Source: Thalassia testudinum (Eukaryota; Streptophyta; Magnoliopsida; Alismatales; Hydrocharitaceae). Taken from it: 64,000 nucleotides of DNA. Positions 11,817 to 21,910 of this stretch are shown in pieces. Within the stretch, counting starts at the first letter, position 1. The number at the start of each line of letters is the position of its first letter. Position numbers and translations under genes: made by a program. The DNA is taken from assembly GCA_037157565.1 (NCBI GenBank), contig JAZHRO010000036.1:17720501-17784500 (forward strand), written 5' to 3'. The notes beneath the pieces are model-generated. The model had not been told where the DNA came from and ran no database searches. It worked only from the letters and a program-made list of their open reading frames with translations.

Positions 11817-12997
11817 GTTTCTAGCAGAATCAAGTCACCTAGATTCCCATCCCAAAATAAACAACTCGGGATGCAGTGAGTGTCTCCCGTGCATACACTA
11901 GAGAAGAACAGGAGGGGATGCGAAGAGCGACAGATGCGAGAAGTGTGTGTTCAACGAAGCAAACTAGCCTAGTCCTTATGGTGTATTCCTTAGGGGACCT
12001 AGAAATCTCCAAAAGGGTGATTAAGTCTGTAAGCACTGGACTCCCCTTCCCAAAGCTAATCTAGCCAGGTTGATTATGAGGGGATTACAGGGAAGGTTCT
12101 TCCTTTGGCTTGCGCCACCAGTTCCATAGACCCCACAACCACGGTCATTTGACACTGCCCCACAGCCTAGTCACAAAATTCTACTAAGGGAATGAAAGCC
12201 AAGTGCCCAGCGAACAAAACCTCGCCTCTCGAGACTTAACTTAGTCCTACCTAGGGCACGTCAACTCAGTTTTAAAAGGGCTAGGATAGTGCTTGTGCTA
12301 GGGTTATGTGATGAGGCGTTGATTGGGGTAGTGCCTCTTAGTTTTCCACTTTCAGTGTGTGTGCTCTTATTAAAACATGGTTTTCAGGCAAGGATTTTTT
12401 TAAGATGTGGTGTCTTTTAATGTTTCATCCTTACTTTTGTGTCTTTTAGGATTGACGTGTCTTAATGTTTTCAGACAAGTTTCAGTGGGCACGTCAAGTT
12501 TTGCACACAATTCGGTGAAAGTAGATTTCCTTTTGTTGTGTAAAGGCTCTAAAACCCTAATGTACTCATCCTAGTGATCATGCAACTTCTATTAGATGAG
12601 TTGATTTTAGGGTTGAGTGGTGCGGCCCAAGTCAATTCAAGGTGGCTTCGCAAACACCACTCAAAAAGAAAAAAAGAACACTCCAAGAATTTATTTAGAA
12701 TGTTAGAGTGTATTTTTTTGTTGGGTGATGTGTTAAGGATGTGGGTCAGGCAATCATACACCACGCCAATTTTTTTCAGTTTTAGAATTTTTTAGATTTT
12801 TAAGCAAGCAAACAACCATGAGTGAAGAAATACTCACGACTGGTCCTTGTTGCACCTACTCCCTTATTACCGTCATGAGTTATGCTGCTTCGTCGTCCAA
12901 GCATCGAATTCCTGCAACCATCAAGTAGAAGGAGACAAGGTGTTAGACGATGTGAGTATGGATGTAAAATGGAAGTGACAAAATAAATCCGTTGCCT
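11817..12997 (-). other. Athila1 5' leader between PBS and gag
   Basis: About 1.2 kb of untranslated leader on the minus strand. Short open frames on both strands (for example 12549-12764 and 11839-12036) show no domain. The leader should hold packaging signals, but none can be identified by sight. Confidence 0.6.
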
Positions 12998-13014
12998 CCC
13001 CGGCAACGGTGCCA
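12998..13014 (-). promoter_or_regulatory. Primer binding site of Athila1 (tRNA-Asp type)
   Basis: On the minus strand this reads TGGCACCGTTGCCGGGG. It differs by one G-to-A change from TGGCGCCGTTGCCGGGG, the complement of the 3' end of plant tRNA-Asp used by Athila elements. It lies 5 bases inside the 5' LTR and fixes orientation and lineage. The same site occurs in Athila2 at 57765-57781. Confidence 0.88.
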
Positions 13015-13019
13015 AAAAC

Positions 13020-14389
13020 TGACGTAGGCGTGGGGTGCATTTTTAGAAGAGTTGTTATAGCTTACGCTCGCAATGTCAATTTTAAAATGGAGAAACGAAT
13101 GTGAGTCCGAGTGTCAATCTCAGGGAGGTGTGAAAATCAAATTTTTCTTGTCACTTAATGTCACGAAAATCATGGGGTTTTGCTTGCGAAAAGGCGCGGG
13201 TGAAAAGCAAGTGAGAGAGGGAGAAAGAGGGAGAGAGACAGTAGGGTTAGAATTTCTTCATTCACAGCATGCAATTTGAACATAAAAGAGAGCAGACAAT
13301 TGAATAGAAAACAACTCCATTTAACATTCAACTTTAGTTCATAATTACAACACTAGATAAATGCTTGAACATAAGTAAAGGAAAGCTTAAGATAAAGAGG
13401 GAAAGAGAGAGAGAGAGAAGACGGCGAGGCAGCCACGGCGGTGGAGGGGGGCTCCGTCGGTGGCTCGTTGTCTTCGGCGATTACAAAGAGGGCTAATGGT
13501 AGCTAGGAGGGGGTAGAACACTTGCAAGTGGAGTGAATGCCTCCCATGTGTGGTTGGAATGGGTTTAAATAGGAAGAAGGGCTTTCCAAATGAAAAAGGG
13601 GTTTTAGCGATGTTCGGGTTGGTGAAGGCCCCTGCCCATCGGTCGCTTACGGGGCACTGTTCTTCTTCGCGTCTGATTTGCGTGCTCGCATTGTAAGCCG
13701 TTCGATCAAAGATCGGATGGCTAAGATCACTTGTGGGGGGCACACTTGGATCGTGTCCATGACCCCCGTGTCATTGCAGGCGTCGGCTTTGGACGTGCGA
13801 GATTGCACCGCGTTGCTCCATCTGCACCATCTACTGCTGATCGGGTAGTTCAATTTCTTGCAGCACATCTTCACCTCGCAATTTCCACGCAGCGTGCTTC
13901 GAACCCATGTCGCATGAGCGTGGGTGAGTGCTTCGAGGGTAGGCGCCTACTGCTTTGTCGCGGCGAGGGTAGGCGTGCGGGCGGCTCTCAGCCGTTCGAT
14001 TGAAGATCAAAGGCTGAGATTCATCCTCCGGTTGAAGGTGAGATTGGTCGGTGGCGTGGATGCATTGTGGGGTTGCCACGTGGCACGCTGTGGGCTATTG
14101 ATCATCAGATCAACTGCCAAGACTTCTTGGGCCCATTGCAAGAGCTCCGAATGTCGTATTTGGCCGATTTCGAGTCCGTTAGACTTCATTCGTCACTCTG
14201 AATCCATCCGTGTGGTCCGATTGCTCATCTGAGGCCTGCTTTGACAAGTACTTATACAAATGGCCATTAATACTATTTTATAAGCAATCTTGATGTATGA
14301 TGCTTGCAATGCTGTGTGTTATCTGTGCATTTTGTTCTTAAGATGGACCCTATTTAACAGAATTATCACCCCAAGATGCAGTGTTATCA
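13020..14389 (-). repeat. Athila1 5' LTR
   Basis: About 1,370 bp, matching 3446-4859 along its whole length with small indels. On the minus strand it starts TGATAACACTGC and ends next to the PBS. The first 205 bases next to the PBS differ from the 3' LTR only by C/T and G/A changes. The copy is about 44 bases shorter than its partner because of small deletions, for example around 13600-13620 and 14310. Confidence 0.9.
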
Positions 14390-15239
14390 GACCTTCAACC
14401 CCCCTTTTCGAAACACACCTTAAAAACTTTCAAAGAGAAAAACACATCTATTCTCTTTAGTACTTTCGCACCTCTGTGCCTACAACCACTGTGATTCAAA
14501 ACATGCTCCCTTGTGATTCAAAGAAAGCTAGGTTTGCTTTATTCTTGCTGAGGTTTCATAGGAAATATTGATATACTCTTTCTATTCTGTTGTTCTTAAT
14601 CTTGGAATCTAAGTTGTATTGGAAGTCCCGTTGTTCTTCTCTTGGTTAGGTGTAAAAGAAGATGATTGTAACAGGTTGTGCCACCGTCGTTCAAGTGGTG
14701 TGTGATAGTGGATTTGACAAATGTCGACTAGTCGAGAAAATCCTAAGATGGGAGGCTTAGGTAGTGGTTTTCACCTAAAAGGGTTTCCACTCTAAGTCAA
14801 CTGTTATTTTTCTTATTTGTGCTTATTCAATTTGATCTGTGGTGAATAATTTTTTAAGTTCTATTTTAAATAGATATTACACTATTCACCCCCCTCTTGT
14901 GTACACTTGATCCCTTAGGTTCCACATGCACTCACATGCCTCTCATAGTAGCTCTTCTCTAACCTTGGCTGGTACCCAACTAAGTTTGGTGTCAGCTGAT
15001 GTTGGAGGTGGATTGCAGAAGATTCATTGAAAGAGCAAAAGTTGTTGGGCAAAAGGAAAACTTTTAAGAAAATTGAAAGTGATGTAGGAGTAAAGAGTAA
15101 GGTGCAAAATTTCTTGAAGAAAAGGTCATCTAGTAAGAGTAGCTCTAATGATTGTTAGTATCTTGAAGCTAAAAGATCAAGATTGCAGTATGTCGATGAT
15201 GGGCTTTCGGCAGCTAAGCCTTATCAACTAGTACAGTCA

Positions 15240-15520
15240 AAACGAATCTATTATCCTGGAATTGTAGATTTGGGTTTTGCTAGATAGGGTTTCACTTGGT
15301 CAAATAGACGGAAGCCACAATTCTTAATAAGAAAAAGATTGCACATAATGTTTGTAGTTGGGGACTGGTGGCTTACTTATCCTGAGGTCGGGGTTTTGCA
15401 TCTTCCCGCTATTGGGAGCAATCATAGTCCCATTCTTCTTCAAACCAAAAGGAAGCCCAAGCAACCTGGTTTCATATGGATCCTCAAAGCTTACTAATAT
15501 CTTGAAAAAAATTTAAAGGA
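15240..15520 (+). pseudogene. LINE endonuclease domain, C-terminal end
   Basis: In a frame with stops the text reads VDLGF, FTWSNR, a run ending in GDWWLTYPE, VGVLHLPAIGSNHSPILL, then KQPGFIW. This is the end of the apurinic-type endonuclease of plant L1 elements, whose conserved SDHSP motif is mutated to SNHSP here. The enzyme nicks target DNA to prime reverse transcription. The catalytic N-terminal part is not found upstream. Confidence 0.72.
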
Positions 15521-15794
15521 GGCTTTATAGAGTAGTTGATGTAGCTCAACTAGTAATGATTCTCACATCTCAAAAAAACTTGCCATTCTCTTCTTAAACA
15601 TAAAACTATGGTGTAAGATGCCCTGCACAAACTGGGAGGAAAGCAAAATGAATATTAAAAATAAGATTAATGAATTATAAAATTTTGCTCCTACACTAGC
15701 AGCCTATAAGCAAGAAGAGGAGCTCACAAGGAAGTATGAAGATGTTTTATTAAAGGAAGAGATTTATTAGCATCAAAGATCACTACAAGCTTGG

Positions 15795-17012
15795 GTGACT
15801 AGTGGCGATAGGAAAATAAAATTTTATCACTTATATGCCTCCAACAGCAAAAGGAAGAGACCAGTTGAGTGGCTGAAATTGCCTAATGGATTTGAAATCG
15901 GTGATCAAAAGTTGATAGAGAATTATTTTTGGGATCATTTTTGTTGGGTGTATTCATCCGAAGATGTTGATATTGAGTTGCTATGTTTCTTTATTGCTCA
16001 TGTCAATGTGAAAGTGGATGAATGGGATTGGAGTGCTTCCTTACCTAAGTTCGAGGAAATAAAAAATGTTCTTTTTCACATTACTCCTTGCAAGAGGCCA
16101 AGCCTTGGTGGTTTTCCTACTCTCTTCTATTACAAAAGCTGGGACATGGTTGGAGATGATGTGATAAAATTCATCCATTCTTGCTTCAAGAAGCTACTAT
16201 GATAGCTAAAATGGGCAAAAACCCTTTTGGTGTTAGCTCCCAAGGTAATGAACCCTCTTGAACCCAAGGACTATAAACCAACTAGTACAACTAATTCATT
16301 ATATAAACTTGTGGCAAAGCTTGTGGCTAGGAGAATAGCACTAGTTCTTCATAGCCTCATCACTTCTAACTAGTTTGGTTTCTTGTCAAGTAGGCAGATT
16401 TCTAATAATGTGGTGTTCGCCAAGATCTTTCACGCTTTAAAGACAAAGAAGAGGAAATGTGGCTTTATGGCAATAAAGGTTGATTTGGAAAAAGCCTTCA
16501 ACCGTCTTGAGTGGTGTTTCTTTCATTTTTGTTTGAGTCAATTGCATTTCCCAAGTCCCTTGGTCAATCTCATTTTGCCTTATGTCTTTTGAAGCTATTG
16601 TTAATGGCAACACTACTAATTCCATTCAACCTTCTCGAGGTGTAAGACAAGGATGACCGCTCTCCCCATAATTGTTTATTCCTTGCTCTAAATTTTTATC
16701 TCGCTCCCTCTCTACTTCTCTACATTGCAAAAATTTTGGGTTTCAAAATTGACAAGAATGCCTAGCCGATCACTCATCTCATGTTCGCGGATGACATTAT
16801 TCTCTTTTGCTAGTGCAAGGAAGGATGAAGTGCTTGAACTGAAGGCCATTCTAAAAATGTATGAGTTATGTTCAAGTCGAAAGGTGAATTATGGAAAATA
16901 TTGGATTTATTTTGGGCATGGAATTAGCAATGAGGCTAGGAAGTTTATCATGGGTGAATTTTTTTTAAAAAAAAGAGAATGTCTGAGATATATCTGGGGA
17001 ATCCAATTATAG
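15795..17012 (+). pseudogene. LINE reverse transcriptase, broken
   Basis: The segment starts MTSGDRKIKFYHLYASN, the GDRNTKFFH-like motif that precedes plant LINE RT. It continues through a PSLGGFPTLFYYKSW segment (PGPDG block), a KDYKPTSTTNSLYKLVAK segment near 16260 and motif A KVDLEKAFNRLEW (about 16478-16516). The GVRQG segment near 16640 and the catalytic FADDIILF at 16784-16807, with both Asp residues present, follow. Frames shift several times and stops lie near 16201, 16370, 16591, 16656 and 16825. The protein would copy LINE RNA at the nick. Confidence 0.85.
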
Positions 17013-17967
17013 AAGCAAAAGGGCAGTAGGTTCTTATGGATCTTGTCTTGGGTAAATCTCAAAGGAAGCTAATAGGCTAGAAAGGGCAATGCCTATCTAA
17101 GGTGGGAAGGGGTATCTTGCTTTAACCCTCTATCTTGGCACTTCCTAATCATTTGATTTTTACCTACCTCTTTTCAAAAAGTTGGCAGTTGCTATTAGAT
17201 AGAATGGCAAGGGATTTTTGGTAGGGATTTGAAGAGGGGAGTAAACATTTCTATCCTAAAGCGTGGCTCACCATATGTCTTTCTGAGCACATAAAAGGTT
17301 TGGCTTTAAAGGTACTGAGATAAGAAATATAGCTTTTTTAATGAAGATTGGCTGGAATTTAATTTCCCAAGAGAAGGGTCTTTGGAAGTTACAATTAAAA
17401 GCTAAGTATTTCCCCATGGGCTCCTTTTAAAATTATATTCCCAAGCCATGTGACTCCCTCTTCATGGAAGCCCTTCACTCAATTTAGGGTTGGCTATTTT
17501 ATGGCACTTGTTGGTTTGTTGGAAATGGTAAGGAGCCTAATTTTATGGAGAGATATGTCGGTAAGAGATCTTTATGGTTTTGTTTTGCCTTCCTGTGCTA
17601 TTCCAGCTCATGTTAACCCTATAAAGGAGCTGATTGATATGGAGAATCATTGCTAGAAATCCAATCTCATCGATGAAATTTTCCTTATTGATGTTGCTAG
17701 AAAAATAGAGAACACACCTGTACATTGGAATCAATTGGATCGTCCCATTTGGTCTGGTCACTTAAGGGGTGATTTCCCAATAAAATCATCCTATCAATCT
17801 CTTCTTCAACTCCTTGGTAGGAGTTCAAAGTTAATTGGCTTTATGGTAGCATGTTGTAAGAAGATATGGTCTCTTGATGCCCTCCTCATGTTACAAAGGC
17901 TACTTCTGGCGATCTTAACACCAAATCCTTCTTGGCAAAGAGGATCTCTAGCTTTGGGGATTCTTGT
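17013..17967 (+). pseudogene. LINE C-terminal linker up to the LTR insertion
   Basis: Decayed coding sequence between RT and zinc finger. The best pieces are around 17735-17870 (RPIWSGHLRGDFPIKSSYQS) and TKSFLAKRISSFGDS just before the insertion, both typical of the region that leads into zf-RVT in plant LINEs. Many stops and frame changes are present. Confidence 0.65.
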
Positions 17968-20737
17968 TGATGGGAACACCATCATGAGCCCTAACTAGCT
18001 CATTTTGACCCATGAAAGAGAACAAAAGCTCCTACATAACCAACTGGAGGTCCTAATTCACTGAATAATCATTCTAAAATAAAAGCAAGAAACAAGGGGT
18101 AAAGTTGCAATTTTACCATTGCAGTACAACAACGGATTTTCTCAAGGGCTAAACACAGGTCAAATGATCTTAACAAGATAAAAAGTGGGTTGGTTCAAAC
18201 AGAAAAGGGTACGTGTGAATTCTGAGAATTAAATGACTTATTATAACCCTAAAATAGACCCACCTGATTAAACAAGGTTATGGTCAGGATAAAATTCACC
18301 TAAACCCTCTAAAAATCATAGAAAAATATTCTCTAGGGTTTAGAACCTTCAATTTGGCCATTGGAACCTAGTTTGACCTAGAATGGGGTCTTAGACAAAT
18401 ATTTGCCCTAAATTAGATTTTTACGTAAATTACCCAGTCAAACATGATCAAACCCAAAATCCAACCTCACCATTGGATTCCTTAGGCCCAAATTAGGTTT
18501 GTACCAAAATTTGGACCTAAGGGGAATTCATCTTGACCCGCTTTGAAAATATGTCTAGCCCAATTACTTTTCTACCCCCTATCTTTCAAAAACCCTTACA
18601 ATTGACCCCTAGCTTCTTCATCGTTCTTTGCAATTAGGTCCCTCCACCATTATAACAGAGGGAATCCTATTCCGGTGAGCTTGAAAGGGCGATTTCTCCC
18701 TGATCTCTCAGAGAATCCCCTTCAAAATTGAATGGGAGATTCTATGAGAAATCCCCTTCAATGTGAACCCAATTAGAAGCCTTATTTGGTACCCAATCTC
18801 TCATGTGAACGCATGAGAGATTTGGGTCTCTCTCGAGTTACCATTGCCAGTGACCTTTCCATGTTTGGAAGCTTGGCTTCTAAGCACAAAATCGACCTCC
18901 AAGGCCTATTTAAGACACCCCAATTCGCCCCGCATCTCCTAAGCTTGAAATCAACTAGAGAACCCCCTCAGTTTCGTCTCTCCTCCTCCGGTCAACTCGC
19001 TCATCAAGCTCCGGTGACCTCTCCTACTCTCCCTCATCGCCTAGCCACAATACCGGTGTCAGGTTCCTCTTCCTCATTCTCGTTCGCGTCGTGTAGCACT
19101 TGCCAACGCCCCTGCCCCCCCTTCGTCCTCGCCGACCACCCTCACTGAGCACCTTCGTCTCCGGCGTCGGCAATACGAGCTAGACGCCATCCCTACCTCC
19201 CCCTTTGTCTCTTCACTCCCAGATAAGTCTCTCTCACTCTCTACATTCTTTTTCCCTCTTTATTTCCTTCAAAGGACCACTGCCGCACTCCACCACCATC
19301 ATCCCCTTCATCTCTGGCCACCAACTCCAGTGAGTTCGCTCCACCTCCACAGACCACCTCCCTCCTTGCCGACCGGTCCCTAAGCATTGCCTCGACTCAC
19401 TAATCATAACCCCCCACTCACAACACTCTGCCACTCACCCAAGCACATCCCCGAACACACCCACACACACGCCCACAGTGTGCCCTAGGCATGCTCCCAC
19501 AGGCGTTCCCACGCCATGCCGACCACCTCTGCACATTCACCGCACCTTGGCGAAGCTCCCTGAGCTTTTTAACGTGGCCGCAAGGCTGTTGTCATGATTT
19601 TAGGTCCAGGAGCTCCTCGCCATTGATGCATAGCTTTAAGCTTGCTTTTCAAGCTACTCCAGGCCATGCCCGCTCCAGGACACAGTCCCAGGTTGTGCAG
19701 AAAGCCTTCGCAAACATCTCTAGGCCTCCAATTCATGTTGAGGGCCAAAGCTACAGCTGCAATCGAAGGCACACTTTGCTACAGGCACGCGTGAAAGAGG
19801 GTGGGAAGATAGTCCCACCTCAGAAAGATTTGGAGCACCGCACCCGCATAAGTTGATTTTCTGCATTAGGCTTATCGCGTCCAACTCACAGGGTGAGGTC
19901 CCTCTCACCTGACCCAACCAGCACACCACACCCACTACAGCACACTAGTGGGCTTGGTCTTGGGTGCGTACCCAACCCGATTACTAGAGAAGCTATGGCT
20001 CTAGGAGAGCGAACCTAAGAGAGAAAATAGAGAAGAGAGCTCACGCGGGTAGGGGGTTGGTTTTGCTCTGCAAGCCGAAGAGAAGAAGGAGAAGGCAAGG
20101 AAAAAGGCTAAGGGATGAAACTAAGGAAGAAGAAGGAGAAGGCCGAAGTCAGAAGAGAAAGGAAGGAGAAGGGCTGCAATAGAAGGAAGAAGCCAAAGCC
20201 AAAGAGAGGAAGGCAGAGAAAGAAAAGAGAAGGATGAAACTGAAGGAAGAAGTTGAAGGCAGTCGACAATGAAAGAAAGAGAAGAAGGCAAAGGAAGAGA
20301 AAGGCAAAGGAAGAAAGGCAAACGCCAGAGAACAGAGAAGATGGAAGATAAAGAAGTAGATTGAAGATAAAGGCAAAGAAAGAAGAACAGGAGAAGAAGC
20401 AAAAGAAAGAAAAGAGACCAAGCACTATAGCATAAGCATTTTAAGACGTCTGATTCACAAATCAGACGTCCAATTTTGAGTGCAATTGACATACATTGGC
20501 CCCTTTAGTATTTTGTGCCCTACATTCACTCCTATCTTTTTGACTATAACATTGATCTTATTGAATATTATATTCTTTTAAATTCTAAAGTTGTGATCTT
20601 GATTTCTAAACCCTAATTTGCTCCCTATGTTCAACCTCAGACTTTAAAATTCGAGTAATAAATTGTATTTGTTTTGAATGCTTTTTCGACTGTACTACAA
20701 TGTGACCTTTTCAAAACCCGATCAAGCACTCTTAACA
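17968..20737 (+). mobile_element. Solo LTR of gypsy-like family A, copy A1
   Basis: The 2,770-bp block starts TGATGGGAACACCATCATGAGCC and ends AGCACTCTTAACA. It is flanked by the perfect 5-bp duplication CTTGT (17963-17967 and 20738-20742). It has no internal region and is therefore a solo LTR. A TATA-like ctatttaag is near 18904. A purine-rich GAA tract spans about 20080-20420. Two GACGTC motifs lie at 20445 and 20465. The 3' part has ctccctatgttcaacctcag, a degenerate form of the CTCCCTGAGTTCGACCTC block found near the 3' end of several gypsy LTRs. Four further family members are in the window. Open frames on the minus strand of the GAA tract are low-complexity. Confidence 0.8.
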
Positions 20738-20742
20738 CTTGT

Positions 20743-20840
20743 CTACTTTGCAAAGATGGTATTGAAGATGTGGATCACTTATTTTTAAAGTGTCCCTTTG
20801 CTAGGCGACGATGTCGGGAGGTCTTTTGGGTGACAGCACT
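20743..20840 (+). pseudogene. LINE zf-RVT zinc finger, distal half
   Basis: The frame reads CLLCKDGIEDVDHLFLKCPF, a Cys-x2-Cys...His-x4-Cys finger characteristic of the C-terminus of plant LINE ORF2 (zf-RVT). The upstream half ends FGDSC at 17967. The solo LTR and one duplicated CTTGT separate the two halves. Beyond about 20840 I no longer recognise LINE sequence. Confidence 0.8.
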
Positions 20841-20969
20841 TTCGACTGGCCATATTGCAGGTGGAGTTCGATATAGGCGCAAGTACTGGCGACCCCTCTG
20901 GTCGAGGGGGTTTCGGGATGATAGGGTAGATTGTTAGATCTATGAGGGGATCCATGCTGGAAGGGACCC

Positions 20970-21910
20970 ATGAGGACCCCATGCCCAACCAAGAGACTCC
21001 GACTCAAGTGTGTTGCTCCAGTAATGACTCGATATGGAGAGGCAGGTGCTCCGACATCTACAGGATACCCTATTTTGGGCTACCTCCCATCAGGAAGGGA
21101 TGAACTTCAAACATGTTTTCTTCTATTGTTTATGTGTGGTAAGTTCTTTTCCCTCGTTAAGTTTTTGATTTCTAATTCTATAAGATATTAAATCTCAAAT
21201 TCCGATCATTGCTTTTTAATAGGTTGAGACTCTTGGGACCTCTTTTGTCCCAGTTGGCGATGTGTTGTTTGACATCATTGAACCCAACATCCCCACCGAG
21301 GCAGCTGATATGGTTGCAAAATGGGCGATGATCGCCTAGGCGTAACAACAAAACTTTGCTTGCCAGCTCTAAGAGGCTACCATTGCTCGAGAAAAGGCAG
21401 AGAAAGCTGCTGAGGAGGCTACCAAGAAACTTGCTTGCAGTAATAGGCAATCGGCCAGGTGTCCCACCTACAATAGGAGCTGAAGGAGGCCCACCTGGGG
21501 CTGAAGAGAACTGGGTCCCTAGCTGGGAAGCTTGAGGAGAGTCTTATCAACATTCACAAAAGATATCTTACGAAGTTGTGGGACTTGACCGAGCACCTGC
21601 ACACTTCTTGTAGAAATATACTTTGGCTAAAGGAAGAAGTGCAGGTGCTGAAGGTTGCCCATTCCTCAACTATGGAGGGATACGAGGCAACTCTTAGAGA
21701 GGAGTGCCTTCAACTGGGAACAACTATAGATGACCTTGCCAACTTGAAGGCAAGTTATGAAAAGGTATAGGCGACTGTGGAAAGCCTACGGGATGACCTC
21801 GCCAAGGCCTACCAGATCATAAAGGACAGGGTTAAAAGGGTGCTGGAGCAAGAGAATGCTGCTTAGTCGGAGTTGGACCTCGAGACGTTTGATACTCGTA
21901 TCAAAGCTTG
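20970..21910 (+). pseudogene. Coiled-coil ORF of a retroelement, with an apparent intron
   Basis: From about 21220 the frame reads VETLGTSFVPVGDVLFDI, then an Ala/Glu-rich helix (ATIAREKAEKAAEEATKK). A long heptad-like region follows, best seen at 21576-21770 (MWDLTEHLHTSCRN, then LREECLQLGTTIDDLANLKA) and continuing to about 21900. The upstream junction TGTG/gtaagt at about 21138 and tttttaatag/GTTG at about 21220 look like an intron of roughly 80 bases. Stops and one frameshift break the frame. Coiled-coil extra ORFs and introns are known in Tat/Ogre-type elements, but I cannot assign this one firmly. It could also be a host-like transposon protein fragment. Confidence 0.5.

Larger units (their letters stand above)
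3446..14389 (-). mobile_element. Athila-lineage Ty3/gypsy element with both LTRs (Athila1)
   Basis: This is a 10.9-kb minus-strand element. Its LTRs are 13020-14389 (5') and 3446-4859 (3'), flanked by the perfect 5-bp duplication GACCT (3441-3445 and 14390-14394). The order on the minus strand is 5' LTR, PBS, leader, gag, protease, RT, RNase H, integrase, long noncoding region, PPT, 3' LTR. The tRNA-Asp-type primer site, the gag and pol sequences and the long noncoding stretch after pol fit the Athila lineage. I see no env-like ORF between integrase and the 3' LTR. Gag-pol is broken by many in-frame stops, so the copy is dead. In about 205 aligned bases of the two LTRs I count about 22 differences, all transitions. 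Confidence 0.9.
2870..14926 (+). mobile_element. 3' LTR of a Sirevirus-like Ty1/copia element (Sire1), split by Athila1
   Basis: The LTR starts TGTTAATACCC with a nearby tttgatataacaaaa box, a pattern common in Sirevirus LTRs. It runs to 3445, stops at an Athila element, and resumes at 14395. The far part ends with ctattcacccccctcttgtg and then ggttccaca near 14926, typical of Sirevirus U5 ends. Joining 2870-3445 to 14395-14926 gives about 1.1 kb of LTR. The 5-bp GACCT at 3441-3445 is repeated at 14390-14394 and marks the nested insertion. The 5' LTR and pol lie before the window start, so no target duplication of this element can be checked. The exact 3' end could be off by about 10 bases. 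Confidence 0.75.
14930..20840 (+). mobile_element. L1-type plant LINE (non-LTR retrotransposon), 5' truncated, split by solo LTR A1
   Basis: The order on the plus strand is endonuclease C-terminus, reverse transcriptase, linker, then a C-terminal zf-RVT zinc finger. The LTR insertion at 17968-20737 falls inside the finger. Skipping it and one copy of the CTTGT duplication restores a continuous frame through the C-x2-C motif. ORF1 is not recognisable, and no poly(A) tail is seen at the right end, where similarity fades near 20840. Confidence 0.82.

Noticed and set aside
12998..13014. tRNA-Asp gene fragment
   Set aside because: The match is only the last 17 bases of the tRNA and lies at the LTR border, so it is a primer binding site. 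No cloverleaf can be formed.
20108..20492. Hydrophobic Phe/Leu/Ser-rich open frames on the minus strand, like membrane proteins
   Set aside because: They are translations of a GAA/GA-rich tract in LTR A1 read on the opposite strand, which gives Phe, Leu and Ser automatically.
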